Assembly (NCBI GenBank): GCA_001939945.1 | Contig: MOEB01000046.1 | Location: forward strand, 1-34,247 | From: Aerophototrophica crusticola | GTDB taxonomy: Bacteria > Pseudomonadota > Alphaproteobacteria > Azospirillales > Azospirillaceae | Length of the DNA stretch: 34,247 bases | Direction: 5' to 3' | In this document: piece by piece, positions 8,904 to 17,668 of the stretch | How positions within the stretch are numbered: the first letter of the stretch is position 1 | Layout: every line of letters starts with the position of its first letter | Position numbers and translations under genes: made by a program | Notes under the pieces: model-generated | Told to the model about the DNA's origin: nothing | Seen by the model: the letters and a program-made list of their open reading frames with translations, nothing else | Databases searched by the model: none

Positions 8904-9719
8904 CTACGCCGCCTTCTCCGCCAGCTCGTACGGCGGCTTGTTCATCCCGGCGGGGGAGAGGGTGAAGATCTCGCAGCCGTCCTTGGTCACGCCGATGGAG
9001 TGCTCGAACTGGGCGGACAGGCTCTTGTCGCGGGTGACGGCGGTCCAGCCGTCGGCCAGCACCTTCACCTCGTACCGGCCGGCGTTGATCATCGGCTCGA
9101 TGGTGAAGAACATGCCTTCCTTCAGCACGGCACCCCGGCCGGGCTGGCCGTAGTGCAGCACGCTGGGCGCGTCGTGGAAGACCCGGCCCAGCCCGTGGCC
9201 GCAGAAGTCCCGCACGACGGAGAAGCGGTTGGCCTCCGCATAGGTCTGGATGGCGTGGCCGATGTCGCCCAGGGTGGCGCCGGGGCGGACGGCGGCGATG
9301 CCGCGCATCATCGCCTCATACGTCACGTCCACCAGCTTCTTGGCCTTCACCGAGCCAGAGCCGACGATGTACATGCGGCTGGTGTCGCCGTACCAGCCGT
9401 CCAGGATCACCGTCACGTCGATGTTGGCGATGTCGCCTTCCGCCAGCCGCTTCACGCCGGGGATGCCGTGGCAGACCACGTGGTTGATGCTGATGCAGCT
9501 GGACTTGGAATAGCCCTTGTAGCCCAGGGTGGCCGGGATGCCGCCATGGTCGCGCATGTACTGCTCGATCAGGGTGTCCAGCTCTTCCGTCATCACGCCG
9601 GGGCGGACGAACTGGGTGATGTAATCCAGCGTCGCCGCGGCCAGCCGGCCGGCACGGCGCATGCCCTCGAAATCATCGGGGCTGTGGATCTTGATGGGGC
9701 GGTTGTCGTCGTCGTCCAC
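8904..9719 (-). CDS. map: Type I methionyl aminopeptidase
   Basis: Map removes the initiator Met from nascent proteins in the cytoplasm. The 271-residue product has the pita-bread fold landmarks and all five metal ligands: Asp101 (NIDVTV), Asp112 (GDTSRM), His175 (CGHGLGRVFHD), Glu208 (FTIEPM) and Glu239 (QFEHSI), plus the substrate-site His84. I placed the start at GTG 9719, giving MDDDDNRPIKIHSPDDFEGM, a normal N-terminus. The open frame continues upstream inside sfsA but is not needed. sfsA ends 31 bases upstream, so the two are likely one operon. Confidence 0.95.
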   Translation of the reverse strand: MDDDDNRPIKIHSPDDFEGMRRAGRLAAATLDYITQFVRPGVMTEELDTLIEQYMRDHGGIPATLGYKGYSKSSCISINHVVCHGIPGVKRLAEGDIANIDVTVILDGWYGDTSRMYIVGSGSVKAKKLVDVTYEAMMRGIAAVRPGATLGDIGHAIQTYAEANRFSVVRDFCGHGLGRVFHDAPSVLHYGQPGRGAVLKEGMFFTIEPMINAGRYEVKVLADGWTAVTRDKSLSAQFEHSIGVTKDGCEIFTLSPAGMNKPPYELAEKAA

Positions 9720-9750
9720 AGGCGGGCTCTCAATCAGGCAGGCGGGGTTT

Positions 9751-10467
9751 TCAGGCGGGGATGTCCAGGATGGGCAAGGGCCGGTGGACCACGATGCCAT
9801 CCGGCGTGACCTTACACGCCCAGCAAATGGCTTCAACCCCCGCTTGGCGCGCGGCGGCCAATCCGCGCGCATAGGCGGGGTCCAGGTCGGCCGCCAGCCG
9901 GAACTGGTCACAATCGTCCCGCTGGACAAGGTACAGCATGACCGCCCTGTGGCCGGCGCGGACCATCTCCGCCAGCTCGACCAGATGCTTGGCACCGCGG
10001 CTGGTAACGCAGTCCGGGAACTCCGCCACCGGGGGCCCGCGGCGCAGGTGGACGTTCTTGATCTCCACATAGGCCGTGGGGCGGGTCGGGTCCTCCAGCA
10101 GCAGGTCGATACGGCTGTTCACCCCGTATTTCACCTCCCGCCGCAGGGTGGCATAGCCGGCCAGGTCCGGGATCACCCCGCCGCGGATCGCCTCCTCCGC
10201 CAGCCTGTTCGGGTGCATGGTGTTGCAGCCCACCAGGGCGCCGGTGGCCGCCTCCCGCACGATCTCCAGCGTGTGGGCCAGCTTGCGGTCGGGGTTGGGG
10301 GAACGGCTGACCCAGCACTCGCTGCCCGGCGCGTCCAGCCCCAGCATGGCGCCGGAGTTCGGTACGTGGACTGTGGCGGTGCTGCCGTCCGGCAGGGTGA
10401 CGTCGGCCAGGAACCGCTTGTACCGGCGCTGCAGCGTGGCCGGAACCAGGGGGGTGGGGAAGAGCAT
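9751..10467 (-). CDS. sfsA: DNA/RNA nuclease SfsA (sugar fermentation stimulation protein)
   Basis: A 238-residue protein has the SfsA hallmarks: [11 protein letters not shown] near residue 34, [12 protein letters not shown], the PD-(D/E)xK-like core [10 protein letters not shown]...[20 protein letters not shown], and a C-terminal segment with DPAYARGL. E. coli SfsA was named for its effect on maltose metabolism and binds DNA; the fold is that of a nuclease. Start 10467 ([23 protein letters not shown]) matches the family. It leads the sfsA-map pair and diverges from the CinA-type gene at 10570. Confidence 0.93.
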   Translation of the reverse strand: MLFPTPLVPATLQRRYKRFLADVTLPDGSTATVHVPNSGAMLGLDAPGSECWVSRSPNPDRKLAHTLEIVREAATGALVGCNTMHPNRLAEEAIRGGVIPDLAGYATLRREVKYGVNSRIDLLLEDPTRPTAYVEIKNVHLRRGPPVAEFPDCVTSRGAKHLVELAEMVRAGHRAVMLYLVQRDDCDQFRLAADLDPAYARGLAAARQAGVEAICWACKVTPDGIVVHRPLPILDIPA

Positions 10468-10569
10468 GGGGACCCGGGCGTGGGAAGAATGCGGCGGGAC
10501 TGTCGCCGAACGCCGCGCGCCCGTCTATATGGAAGCAGCGTGAGAAGACGACCACCGGGATGGACCGCC

Positions 10570-11337
10570 ATGACCGACACCGCCCCCACCGCTGCCCTGC
10601 TGATCATCGGCAACGAGATCCTGTCGGGCCGGACCCAAGACGCCAACATGGCGCACATCGCCAAGTACCTGGCCGGCATCGGCGTGCGGTTCCGGGAGGC
10701 GCGGGTGGTTCCGGACGTGGAGGGGGAGATCATCGACGCGGTCAACGCCTTGCGCGCCAAATACACCTATGTCTTCACCACGGGCGGCATCGGCCCCACC
10801 CATGACGACATCACGGCGGAGTGCGTGGCCAAGGCCTTCGGCGTGCCCCTGGTCCGCCACCCGGAGGCGGTGCGGCGGCTGGAGAAGCACTATGCCGGCA
10901 CGGACATGCTGAACGAGGCGCGGCTGCGCATGGCCAACACGCCGGAGGGGGCCAGCCTGATCGACAACCCGGTCAGCGCGGCGCCCGGCTTCCAGATCGG
11001 CAACGTCTTCGTCATGGCGGGCGTGCCCATGATCATGCAGGCCATGCTGGCGGGGCTGGGGGACCGGCTGGTGGGGGGCCCCAAGGTGCTGGTCCGCACC
11101 GTCGCGTCCGGCGTGCCGGAGGGCACCATGGCCGACCCGCTGCGCGCCATCGCCGCCGACTTCCCGGGCGTGGACATCGGCAGCTACCCCGCCTTCCGCC
11201 AGGGCAAGATCAGCACCAGCCTGGTGCTGCGCGCCACCGACCCGGCCGCCCTGGACGGGGCGACGGAGGCCGTTCTGGCCATGCTGCGGTCCTTGGGCGT
11301 GGAACCGCAGGTGCTGGAGGGGTATGGGGATAGCTAA
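10570..11337 (+). CDS. CinA N-terminal/MoCF-type competence-damage protein
   Basis: A 255-residue protein begins AALLIIGNEILSGRTQDAN and contains TTGGIGPTHDDITAE, the two signatures of the molybdopterin-binding (MoCF/COG1058) fold shared by CinA, MoeA and MogA. It lacks the C-terminal nicotinamide-nucleotide amidase domain of full CinA, so it is the stand-alone form common in alphaproteobacteria. Its substrate is not known; a nucleotide pyrophosphatase activity is known for some CinA N-domains. Start 10570 gives MTDTAPTAAL. A perfect 11-bp hairpin follows the stop directly. Confidence 0.9.
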   Translation: MTDTAPTAALLIIGNEILSGRTQDANMAHIAKYLAGIGVRFREARVVPDVEGEIIDAVNALRAKYTYVFTTGGIGPTHDDITAECVAKAFGVPLVRHPEAVRRLEKHYAGTDMLNEARLRMANTPEGASLIDNPVSAAPGFQIGNVFVMAGVPMIMQAMLAGLGDRLVGGPKVLVRTVASGVPEGTMADPLRAIAADFPGVDIGSYPAFRQGKISTSLVLRATDPAALDGATEAVLAMLRSLGVEPQVLEGYGDS

Positions 11338-11340
11338 AAC

Positions 11341-11369
11341 GGCGGTAGGGGGCTTTGACCCCTACCGCC
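11341..11369 (+). terminator. Stem-loop after the CinA-type gene
   Basis: An 11-bp perfect stem (11341-11351 with 11359-11369) with a 7-base loop begins 3 bases after the stop codon. There is no T-tract, so it may stabilise the 3' end or pause polymerase rather than act as a full intrinsic terminator. Confidence 0.5.
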
Positions 11370-11371
11370 GG

Positions 11372-11460
11372 AGGCCGCCGACCGGCGGCCCGCGGGCCCA
11401 TGCCCGCGTAAGCCAAGGGCGCGGATGCGCCCGCCCGGCGCTTGAGGGCGAACGCACAAA
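11372..11460 (+). repeat. Multi-hairpin intergenic repeat, copy with strong match to 27046
   Basis: The segment reads GACCGGCGGCCCGCGGGCCC, ATGCCCGCGTAAGCCAAG and then CGCCCGGCGCTTGAGGGCG. The order and most bases are shared with 27046-27129. It contains successive short palindromes (CCGACCGG, GCCCGCGGGC and a GCGC-rich one). It sits between the CinA-type gene and the 315-residue unknown gene. Confidence 0.7.
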
Positions 11461-11546
11461 CCAGCCCTTCCGCCATTCGTCCCCCGCCCCTTGGCGCGAA
11501 CGTGGTATGTTGCGCCCCACCGGCGACCGGCGGGACCACAGGCCAG

Positions 11547-12494
11547 ATGAACCGCAGCACCAAGTTCGAGTTCGACCACAAGGTCTTCACCCTGGAGAAT
11601 GTCCGCTTCGTCCTGTCCCGCAACGACGACGAGCCGGTGATGCGCTTCCGCTTGGGCAAGAACGACGCCGAGGTGCCGATCTCCAAGCTGTGCAACGAGT
11701 TCAAGATCGATCCCAAGTCCTTCGACGGCCAGTTATTGGACATGGCGGCCAAGGGGCTGAAGTACGTGCGGGAGATCCGCCCCGGCGACACCATCCCCAA
11801 CGAGCTGATCGACGGCACCGCCAGCTGGCGGGTGGACGACCGGCATTTCCAGATTGCCAAGGGCCGGCTGACGGTCCAGCTCGTCACTTGGCTGACAGGG
11901 GGTGAGACGGTGATCTCCAGCCCCGAGCAGTTGGAGCAGGTGGTCGAGGACCCCAAGACGAAGGCGCGGGTGACGGAGGCCTTCAAGGTCATCGCCAACA
12001 AGCTGGCCCTGTCCGGCAACCCCGAGGAGGAGGTGGAGAAGCGCATCGACCTCCTGGCCAAGGAACTGGCCTACATCGAGGCGCTGCGCGAGCGGTCGCT
12101 GAAGCTGGCCGTCATCCGCCGCGGGCTGGAGGCGGCCCACCGCATCTACAAGATCGAGCGCAACCTGCGGGAGGAGATCGTGCGCATGCAGACCCTCTCC
12201 CTCCCGCCCATCACGGACATGGAGCAACGCTTCGCCCAGGTGGACGCCCAGACCGGTGAGATCCTGGCCATGCTGAAGGCGTTCGAGAAGAACGTGGCCT
12301 ATATCCGGGAGATGCGGGACGATCTGCACCAGTGCCTGATGCCCTGGGACGAGCTGTTGGAGGAGTGGGAGGCGGCGGAACCCGACAAGACCCCCGCCTT
12401 CGAGGCCCTGCTGAAAAAGACCTACCATTTCCTGGCCCGCAAATACGCCCAGGCCAGCACCTGGAAACTGGCGGCGCGGCCGGCGCCGCGGTAG
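11547..12494 (+). CDS. Conserved-looking helical protein of unknown function
   Basis: The 315-residue product begins MNRSTKFEFDHKVFTLENVRF. About 130 residues of mixed alpha/beta sequence come first (FRLGKNDAEVPISKLCNEF, GDTIPNELIDGTASWRV). A long, highly charged helical region follows at about 130-290, with heptad-like spacing (EEEVEKRIDLLAKELAYIEALRERSLKLA) that suggests coiled coil. No signal peptide, membrane segment or catalytic motif is visible, so it is probably cytoplasmic. I recognise no named family. Start 11547 is chosen because the upstream extension is low-complexity and overlaps the repeat region. It converges on the ccm operon across a REP palindrome. Confidence 0.8.
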   Translation: MNRSTKFEFDHKVFTLENVRFVLSRNDDEPVMRFRLGKNDAEVPISKLCNEFKIDPKSFDGQLLDMAAKGLKYVREIRPGDTIPNELIDGTASWRVDDRHFQIAKGRLTVQLVTWLTGGETVISSPEQLEQVVEDPKTKARVTEAFKVIANKLALSGNPEEEVEKRIDLLAKELAYIEALRERSLKLAVIRRGLEAAHRIYKIERNLREEIVRMQTLSLPPITDMEQRFAQVDAQTGEILAMLKAFEKNVAYIREMRDDLHQCLMPWDELLEEWEAAEPDKTPAFEALLKKTYHFLARKYAQASTWKLAARPAPR

Positions 12495-12504
12495 GGCTGT
12501 GGTT

Positions 12505-12638
12505 CCCCTCTCCCCACCGGGGAGAGGGTTGGGGTGAGGGGGTGCTGGGAGCAGAAAGACGCCCAGCCCCGGTGCGGCGGCACCACCCCCTCACCCGGAC
12601 GCTGCGCGTCCGACCTCTCCCCGGTGGGGAGAGGGGGG
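12505..12638. repeat. REP-type palindrome with CCCTCTCCCC ends
   Basis: Two inverted arms, each containing CCCCTCTCCCCACCGGGGAG or its reverse complement, flank a spacer. CCCCCTCACCC precedes the right arm, with a small hairpin CGGACGCTGCGCGTCCG inside. Related sequences are dispersed in many proteobacteria. It fills the gap between two convergent genes and can serve as a bidirectional transcript-end structure. Confidence 0.8.
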
Positions 12639-12644
12639 TACTTG

Positions 12645-14087
12645 CTACTTCAACCCGTCGATCTGCTCCTGAAGCTCCTTCCGGTCCGGGCTGTCGGGGG
12701 GGAGTTGCTGGAGGAGCTTGGTCCAGGTGGCGCGGGCCTCGTCCTTGCGGCCGTTCTCCGCGGCGGCGAGGCCCAGATAGTAGAGGGCTTGGGCGTTCTT
12801 CGGGTCCAGCTCCACGGCCTTGCGCAGGGCGCTTTCCAACTCCGGCGAGGGCTTGGCGCCGGGGGCGGGGTTCAGCATGCGGGCGAGCGCCAGCCAGGTG
12901 TCCGGCCGGTCCGGGGCGGCCTGGGTGGCGCGGCGGGCGGCGACCACGGCCTGTTCCTTGTCGCCCAGCACGCTGCGGGCCTGGGCGAGGCGCAGCCAGC
13001 CTTCCACATTGCCGGGGTCCTTCTCCATCCGCTCCGCCAGGCTGTCCACCATGGCGCGGATGGCGGCTTGGCGCTGTTCCGGCGGCAGGGCGGCCATGGC
13101 CTGCATCTGCTCCGGCGAGGGGCCGCCGGCAGCCGCGGGGGCTTCCCCGGGTTGGGGCGCGGCTGCGGGCGGGGGTGCCGGTTGCTGCGCCGTCTGCGGG
13201 TTGGCGGGGGGCTTGGGCTGGGGCGTGGCCGCGACGGGGTCGATGCCGACCTGGCTGGCCACGTCATAAATGCGCTGGCGCACGACGGGCAGCCAGGGCG
13301 CGTCCGCCGGGCTGTCCGCCACCAGGGCGGCCCAGCGGTCGATGGCGCCTTTGTAGTCGCCGGCCTGATAGCGGGCCACGCCCAGGTAGAAGCGGGCGCG
13401 GGGGTCGTCGGGCCGGGCTTGCAGGGTCGCCTCGAAGGCGCGGCGCGCCTCCTCCGTCACCATGCCGTCGGCGGCGTTGGTCAAGGCCTCGGCGAAGCTG
13501 CCCAGCACCGTCGCGTCGCCCTGGGACAGGCCCACGGCCTTGCGGTAGGCCTCTGCCGCGTCGGCGGGGCGGTCCAGCCTTGCATAGCTCTGGGCCAGGG
13601 TCACCCAGCCCTGCAGATCGTTCGGGTTCTCCTGCAACAGCCTTTCCAGCTTCGCCACCGCGTCCAGGAATTCCTGCGGCGGCGGGGCGGCTGCCGGGCG
13701 GCCTTCGAAGGGCACGGCGGGCAGGGTCGGGTTGCCCATGGACAGGTAAAGGCCCAAGGCCGCCACGGGCACCAGGCCGGTCAGGGCCAAGGCCAGCTTG
13801 CGGCTGGGCCGGGCGGTGCCGGAACCCTGGGTCTTGGCGACGCGCTCGGCCTCCGCCGCCGCGGCCAGCAGGCGGCGGCCTACCTCGGTGCGGGCATTGG
13901 CGGCCTGTTCCGGTGTCAGCACGCCGCGGGCAAGGTCGCGGTCCACCTCTGCCAACTGGTCGGCATAGATGCCCTGGGCGAACTCCCCGTTGGAGACGCC
14001 GGGCTGGGGGGGCCGCAGCAGGGGCCGCAGCAGCATGACCACGGCGACCGCGGTGAGGGCCGCGGCGGCCAACCAGAAACCGATCAT
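12645..14087 (-). CDS. ccmI: Cytochrome c biogenesis protein CcmI (TPR, apocytochrome chaperone)
   Basis: CcmI hands apocytochrome c to the heme ligase CcmF/H. The 480-residue product starts MIGFWLAAAALTAVAVVMLLRPL, a first transmembrane helix. A cytoplasmic segment with GIYADQLAEVDRDLARG and EAANAR-like phrases, a second helix near 100-115, and a large periplasmic part follow. That part has TPR units at about 155-290, a Pro/Ala/Gln linker (about 295-335), and more TPRs (about 360-465: WLRLAQARSVLGD, YYLGLAAAENGR). Its ATG overlaps the end of ccmH by 4 bases, implying translational coupling. It is the last gene of the ccmC-I operon. Confidence 0.93.
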   Translation of the reverse strand: MIGFWLAAAALTAVAVVMLLRPLLRPPQPGVSNGEFAQGIYADQLAEVDRDLARGVLTPEQAANARTEVGRRLLAAAAEAERVAKTQGSGTARPSRKLALALTGLVPVAALGLYLSMGNPTLPAVPFEGRPAAAPPPQEFLDAVAKLERLLQENPNDLQGWVTLAQSYARLDRPADAAEAYRKAVGLSQGDATVLGSFAEALTNAADGMVTEEARRAFEATLQARPDDPRARFYLGVARYQAGDYKGAIDRWAALVADSPADAPWLPVVRQRIYDVASQVGIDPVAATPQPKPPANPQTAQQPAPPPAAAPQPGEAPAAAGGPSPEQMQAMAALPPEQRQAAIRAMVDSLAERMEKDPGNVEGWLRLAQARSVLGDKEQAVVAARRATQAAPDRPDTWLALARMLNPAPGAKPSPELESALRKAVELDPKNAQALYYLGLAAAENGRKDEARATWTKLLQQLPPDSPDRKELQEQIDGLK

Positions 14088-14593
14088 GCCCGTTTGCCTT
14101 CCCCGCTCCCGGTACCATCCTGCGCGGCCAGCAGGGCCTGCAACCGCGCCTCCTCCTCCGGCGTCAGCCTGGACGTGGCGGGGGCGGCCTCCGCATCCCG
14201 GCGGCGGTTGCGCATGTAGACGGCGGTCCCAGTCCCGGCCAGCAGCAGCACCAGGGCCGGACCGAACCAGAGGGCGGCGGTGTAGCCGGTCACCGGCGGC
14301 CGCAGCAGCACGAAGTCGCCGTAGCGGTCATGGACGTAGGCCAGCACCTGCTCGTCGCTGTCGCCGGCCACTAGCCGTTCGCGCACCAGCACCCGCAAGT
14401 CACGGGCCAGCTCGGCATTGCTGTCGTCGATGGACTGGTTCTGGCAGACCAAGCAGCGCAGTTCCTTGCTGATCTCCCGCGCCCGCGCCTCCATGGCCGG
14501 GTCGGCCAGCTTCTCATTCGGCAGCACGGCCAGGGCGGGGGCGGAGAGGAGCCCGGCCAGGGCCAGGGCGGCGATGCGACGGGTCAGCTTCAC
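14084..14593 (-). CDS. ccmH: Cytochrome c maturation protein CcmH (thiol-disulfide component)
   Basis: The 169-residue protein has a cleavable signal peptide (ALAGLLSAPALA) and the motif LRCLVCQNQSI with Cys47 and Cys50. These cysteines act with CcmG to reduce the CxxCH heme site of apocytochromes in the periplasm. A single C-terminal transmembrane helix lies at about 108-125, followed by a short basic cytoplasmic tail. It overlaps ccmG (upstream) and ccmI (downstream) by 4 bases each. Length and layout match the short alphaproteobacterial CcmH/CycL form, with CcmI separate. Confidence 0.95.
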   Translation of the reverse strand: MKLTRRIAALALAGLLSAPALAVLPNEKLADPAMEARAREISKELRCLVCQNQSIDDSNAELARDLRVLVRERLVAGDSDEQVLAYVHDRYGDFVLLRPPVTGYTAALWFGPALVLLLAGTGTAVYMRNRRRDAEAAPATSRLTPEEEARLQALLAAQDGTGSGEGKRA

Positions 14594-15120
14594 TTCGACA
14601 ACTCCCGCATCAGGGGCAGGATCTTCTCCTCCACGTCGGCGGGCATCAGCGGGCCCACATGGCGGTAGCGGATGCGGCCCTCGCGGTCCACCACATAGGT
14701 CTCCGGCACGCCATAGACGCCGAAGTCGATGCCCACGCGGCCGTCACGGTCCTGGCCCACGGCGGTGAAGGGGTTGCCGAGCTGGTCCAGGAAGGCGCGG
14801 GTGGCCTCCGGCTTGTCCTTGTAGGCGATGCCCACCAGCGGCACCTTCAGCTCCCCCGCCAAGCGCATCAGCACCGGGTGCTCCACCCGGCAGGGGGCGC
14901 ACCAGCTGGCGAAGATGTTGACCAGCTGGGCCTGGCCCTTCAGGTCCGAGGATTTCAGCCCCGGCAGGCTGTCCGCGATGGGCGGCAGGTCGAAGGCCGG
15001 CGCCGGCTTGTCGATCATGTTGGATGGCAGCACGCTGGGGTCCCGGGTCAGGCCCAGGGCGAACCAGCCGGCGAGGCCCAGGAACAGCAGCAGCGGCAGG
15101 ACGAGGAGGGCGCGGCTCAT
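14590..15120 (-). CDS. ccmG: Periplasmic thiol:disulfide oxidoreductase CcmG/DsbE
   Basis: CcmG is the membrane-anchored thioredoxin-like reductant of the cytochrome c pathway. The 176-residue product has an N-terminal membrane anchor (residues 5-24), the conserved FDLPPI segment and the active site ASWCAPCRVEHP with Cys74 and Cys77. GVPETYVVDREGRIRYRHVGP, with the cis-Pro loop (YGVPET), follows. Size and motifs are normal for DsbE. It sits between ccmF and ccmH in one operon, with a 4-base overlap to ccmH and a 3-base gap from ccmF. Confidence 0.96.
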   Translation of the reverse strand: MSRALLVLPLLLFLGLAGWFALGLTRDPSVLPSNMIDKPAPAFDLPPIADSLPGLKSSDLKGQAQLVNIFASWCAPCRVEHPVLMRLAGELKVPLVGIAYKDKPEATRAFLDQLGNPFTAVGQDRDGRVGIDFGVYGVPETYVVDREGRIRYRHVGPLMPADVEEKILPLMRELSK

Positions 15121-15123
15121 CGC

Positions 15124-17115
15124 TTACTCCGCCGCCTGGGCCACCGGGCCGCGCACCGGGGCGGCGCGCTTCTGCGGCACGCCCACCCGCAGGCGGCGGT
15201 CCGACAGGCTGAGCAGCCCGCCCAGCACCATGACGATGGAGCCGAACCAGATCCAGGGCACCAGCGGGTGGTGGTACAGCCGCACCACCCAGCCCGTGCC
15301 GTCTTCTGTCCGGTCGCCCAGCACGGCGTAGAGGTCGGAGACGAAGGTGGTGTGGATGGCGGCCTCCGTCGTCTTCATCTTGGCAACGGGGTACCAGCGC
15401 TGCTCCGCGTCGATGGTGGCGACAAGGTCGTCACCGTCGCGGATGGTGAAGGTGCCCGTCTCGGTCACGTAGTTGGGGCCACGCAATTCCTCCACCTTGT
15501 CCAGGGTGAAGGTATAGCCGGCCAGCGGGGTCTGGTCGCCCACCTTCATGACCCGGATCTCCTCCGACAGCCAGAAGCTGGTGCCGACCATGCCGGCCAC
15601 GGCGATGCCCAGGCCCGCATGTGCAAGGGCCGTGCCCCAGGCGCCGCGGGGCAGGCTGGCGGCGCGGGAAAGGCTGTCGCCCAGGGGGATGCGGAACAGC
15701 TTGATGCGTTCCGCGATCTCCGCGAAGGCGCCGCAGAAGGCCCAGGCGGCAAGGCCGGCGCCCACCAGGGCCATCACCGGCTTCACCCCATGCGCCCACA
15801 GGGCCCAGAGGATGGCGACCACCGTCAGCAGGGCGGCCACGCCCAGCCGCGGCAGCACGGCGCCCAGGTCCGCCCGCTTCCAGGGCAGGAAGGGGCCGAC
15901 GCCCATCACCAGGATCAGAGGGATGGCCAAGAACGGGGTGATGAAGTTGAAATAGGGGGCGCCGACGCTGATCTTGTGACCGAAGGCGTCCAGCACCAGC
16001 GGCATCAGCGTGCCGATCAGCACCACGGCGCAGGAGACGCTGAGCAGCAGGTTGTTCAAGACCAGCGCGCCTTCGCGGCTGACCGGGGCGAAGACGCCGC
16101 CCACCTTCAACGTGTGGGCCCGCATGGCGTAGAGCAGCAGGCTGCCGCCCACCGCCAGGAGCAGCAGGATCAGGATGGCCGTGCCGCGGGCCGGGTCCAC
16201 GGCGAAGGCGTGGACGGAGGTCAGCACGCCCGAGCGCACCAGGAACGTGCCCATCAGCGACAGGGCGAAGGTCAGCACCGCCAGCAGGATGGTCCAGGTC
16301 TTCAGCGCGTCGCGCTTCTCCACCACGATGGCGGAGTGCAGCAGCGCCGTGCCCGCCAGCCAGGGCATGAGGGAGGCGTTCTCCACCGGGTCCCAGAACC
16401 ACCAGCCACCCCAGCCCAACTCGTAATAGGCCCACCAGGAGCCCATGGCGATGCCCATGGTCAGGGACGCCCAGGCGATCAGCACCCAGGGGCGCAGCCA
16501 ACGGCCCCAGGCGGGGTCCACGCGCCCCTCGATCAGGGCGCCGGCGGCGAAGCTGAAGGCGACGGAGAAGCCCACATAGCCCAGGTACAGGAAGGGCGGG
16601 TGGAAGGCCAGGCCCGGGTCCTGGAGCAACGGGTTCAGGTCGTTGCCGTCGGCCGGGGCCGGGAACACGCGGACGAAGGGGTTGCTGGTCAGCAGCATGA
16701 ACAGCAGGAAGCCCACGCCCACCAGCCCCTGCACGCCCAGCACCCGGGCCTTCAGGGTCGGCGGGATATTGCGGCCGAAGGCGGCCACGGCGGCGCCGAA
16801 GCCGGACAGCATCACCATCCAGAGGACCAGCGAGCCCTCATGGTTGCCCCAGACGCCGGACACCTTGTAGAGCATCGGCTTCAGGCTGTGGCTGTTCTGG
16901 ATCACCACCTGGAGGCTGAAGTCGGAGACGACGAAGGCCCAGGTCAGGGCCACGAAGGCCAGCCCGATCATCAGGAACTGGCCATAGGCCGCCGGCCGCG
17001 CCACCTCCATCCAGGCGACGTTCCCGCGCGACGCGCCGACGAACGGCAGGGTGCCCTGCACCACCGCCATCAGCAGGGCCAGCACCAGCGCGTAATGGCC
17101 GATCTCCGGGATCAT
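15124..17115 (-). CDS. ccmF: Heme lyase CcmF
   Basis: CcmF is the multi-spanning inner-membrane core of the system I heme ligation complex with CcmH and CcmI. The 663-residue product has at least a dozen hydrophobic segments, the WWD domain GWGGWWFWDPVENASLMPW at about 234-252, and conserved histidine contexts NSHSLKP, GNHEGS and FHPPFLYLGY. It also carries the periplasmic C-terminal region seen in CcmF. The length is normal. Start 17115 (MIPEIGHYALVLALL) fits the family. It is translated just after ccmE with a 42-base gap. Confidence 0.97.
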   Translation of the reverse strand: MIPEIGHYALVLALLMAVVQGTLPFVGASRGNVAWMEVARPAAYGQFLMIGLAFVALTWAFVVSDFSLQVVIQNSHSLKPMLYKVSGVWGNHEGSLVLWMVMLSGFGAAVAAFGRNIPPTLKARVLGVQGLVGVGFLLFMLLTSNPFVRVFPAPADGNDLNPLLQDPGLAFHPPFLYLGYVGFSVAFSFAAGALIEGRVDPAWGRWLRPWVLIAWASLTMGIAMGSWWAYYELGWGGWWFWDPVENASLMPWLAGTALLHSAIVVEKRDALKTWTILLAVLTFALSLMGTFLVRSGVLTSVHAFAVDPARGTAILILLLLAVGGSLLLYAMRAHTLKVGGVFAPVSREGALVLNNLLLSVSCAVVLIGTLMPLVLDAFGHKISVGAPYFNFITPFLAIPLILVMGVGPFLPWKRADLGAVLPRLGVAALLTVVAILWALWAHGVKPVMALVGAGLAAWAFCGAFAEIAERIKLFRIPLGDSLSRAASLPRGAWGTALAHAGLGIAVAGMVGTSFWLSEEIRVMKVGDQTPLAGYTFTLDKVEELRGPNYVTETGTFTIRDGDDLVATIDAEQRWYPVAKMKTTEAAIHTTFVSDLYAVLGDRTEDGTGWVVRLYHHPLVPWIWFGSIVMVLGGLLSLSDRRLRVGVPQKRAAPVRGPVAQAAE

Positions 17116-17157
17116 GGGCTCACTCCCTGTCGGGCGGCACGGGACTGCCGGCCGCCC

Positions 17158-17667
17158 TTACTGCTTCAGCGTGGTGGTGGCGTGGACCTTGTCGCCCGTC
17201 GTGGAGGTCTCATAGACCGGCTTGCCCGGCACCTCCGGCTTGAACTGGCCGGCGCGCTTCAGGGCGTCGGCCACCTCTGGCGGCATATAGTTCTCATCGT
17301 GGCGGGCCAGCACCTCACGGGCCACGAACACCCCGTCCGGGCCCAGCCTGCCCTCCGCCACCACGCCCTGCCCCTCGCGGAACAGGTCGGGCAGGATGCC
17401 GGTGTAGCGCACGGGCACCGTGGCGGACATGTCGGTCACCTGGAAGACGGTGGTCATGCCGTCCGCCTGCTTGGTGATGCTCCCCTCCGCCACCAGCCCG
17501 CCGATGCGGACGGAGCGGTCGCCTGGGGGCCGGGCGCCCAGGTCGCTGGGGCTGTAGAAGAAGACGATGTTCTCCTCGAACGCCGACAGGGTCAGCGCGG
17601 CGGCGGTGCCCAGGCCCAGCAGGGCCAGCAGGACAACGTACAGGCGGCGCTTCTTGCGGGTCATCAT
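17158..17667 (-). CDS. ccmE: Periplasmic heme chaperone CcmE
   Basis: CcmE binds heme covalently in the periplasm and delivers it to CcmF. The product (169 residues from the first of two tandem ATG codons) starts with basic residues MTRKKRRLYVV, a membrane anchor at about 9-28, an OB-fold beta domain, and the heme motif RHDENYMP with His123 and Tyr127. The tail is flexible and charged. GAGGGGA precedes the start by about 8 bases. The upstream open frame lies inside ccmD and is not used. One base separates it from the ccmD stop. Confidence 0.95.
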   Translation of the reverse strand: MMTRKKRRLYVVLLALLGLGTAAALTLSAFEENIVFFYSPSDLGARPPGDRSVRIGGLVAEGSITKQADGMTTVFQVTDMSATVPVRYTGILPDLFREGQGVVAEGRLGPDGVFVAREVLARHDENYMPPEVADALKRAGQFKPEVPGKPVYETSTTGDKVHATTTLKQ

Positions 17668-17668
17668 C

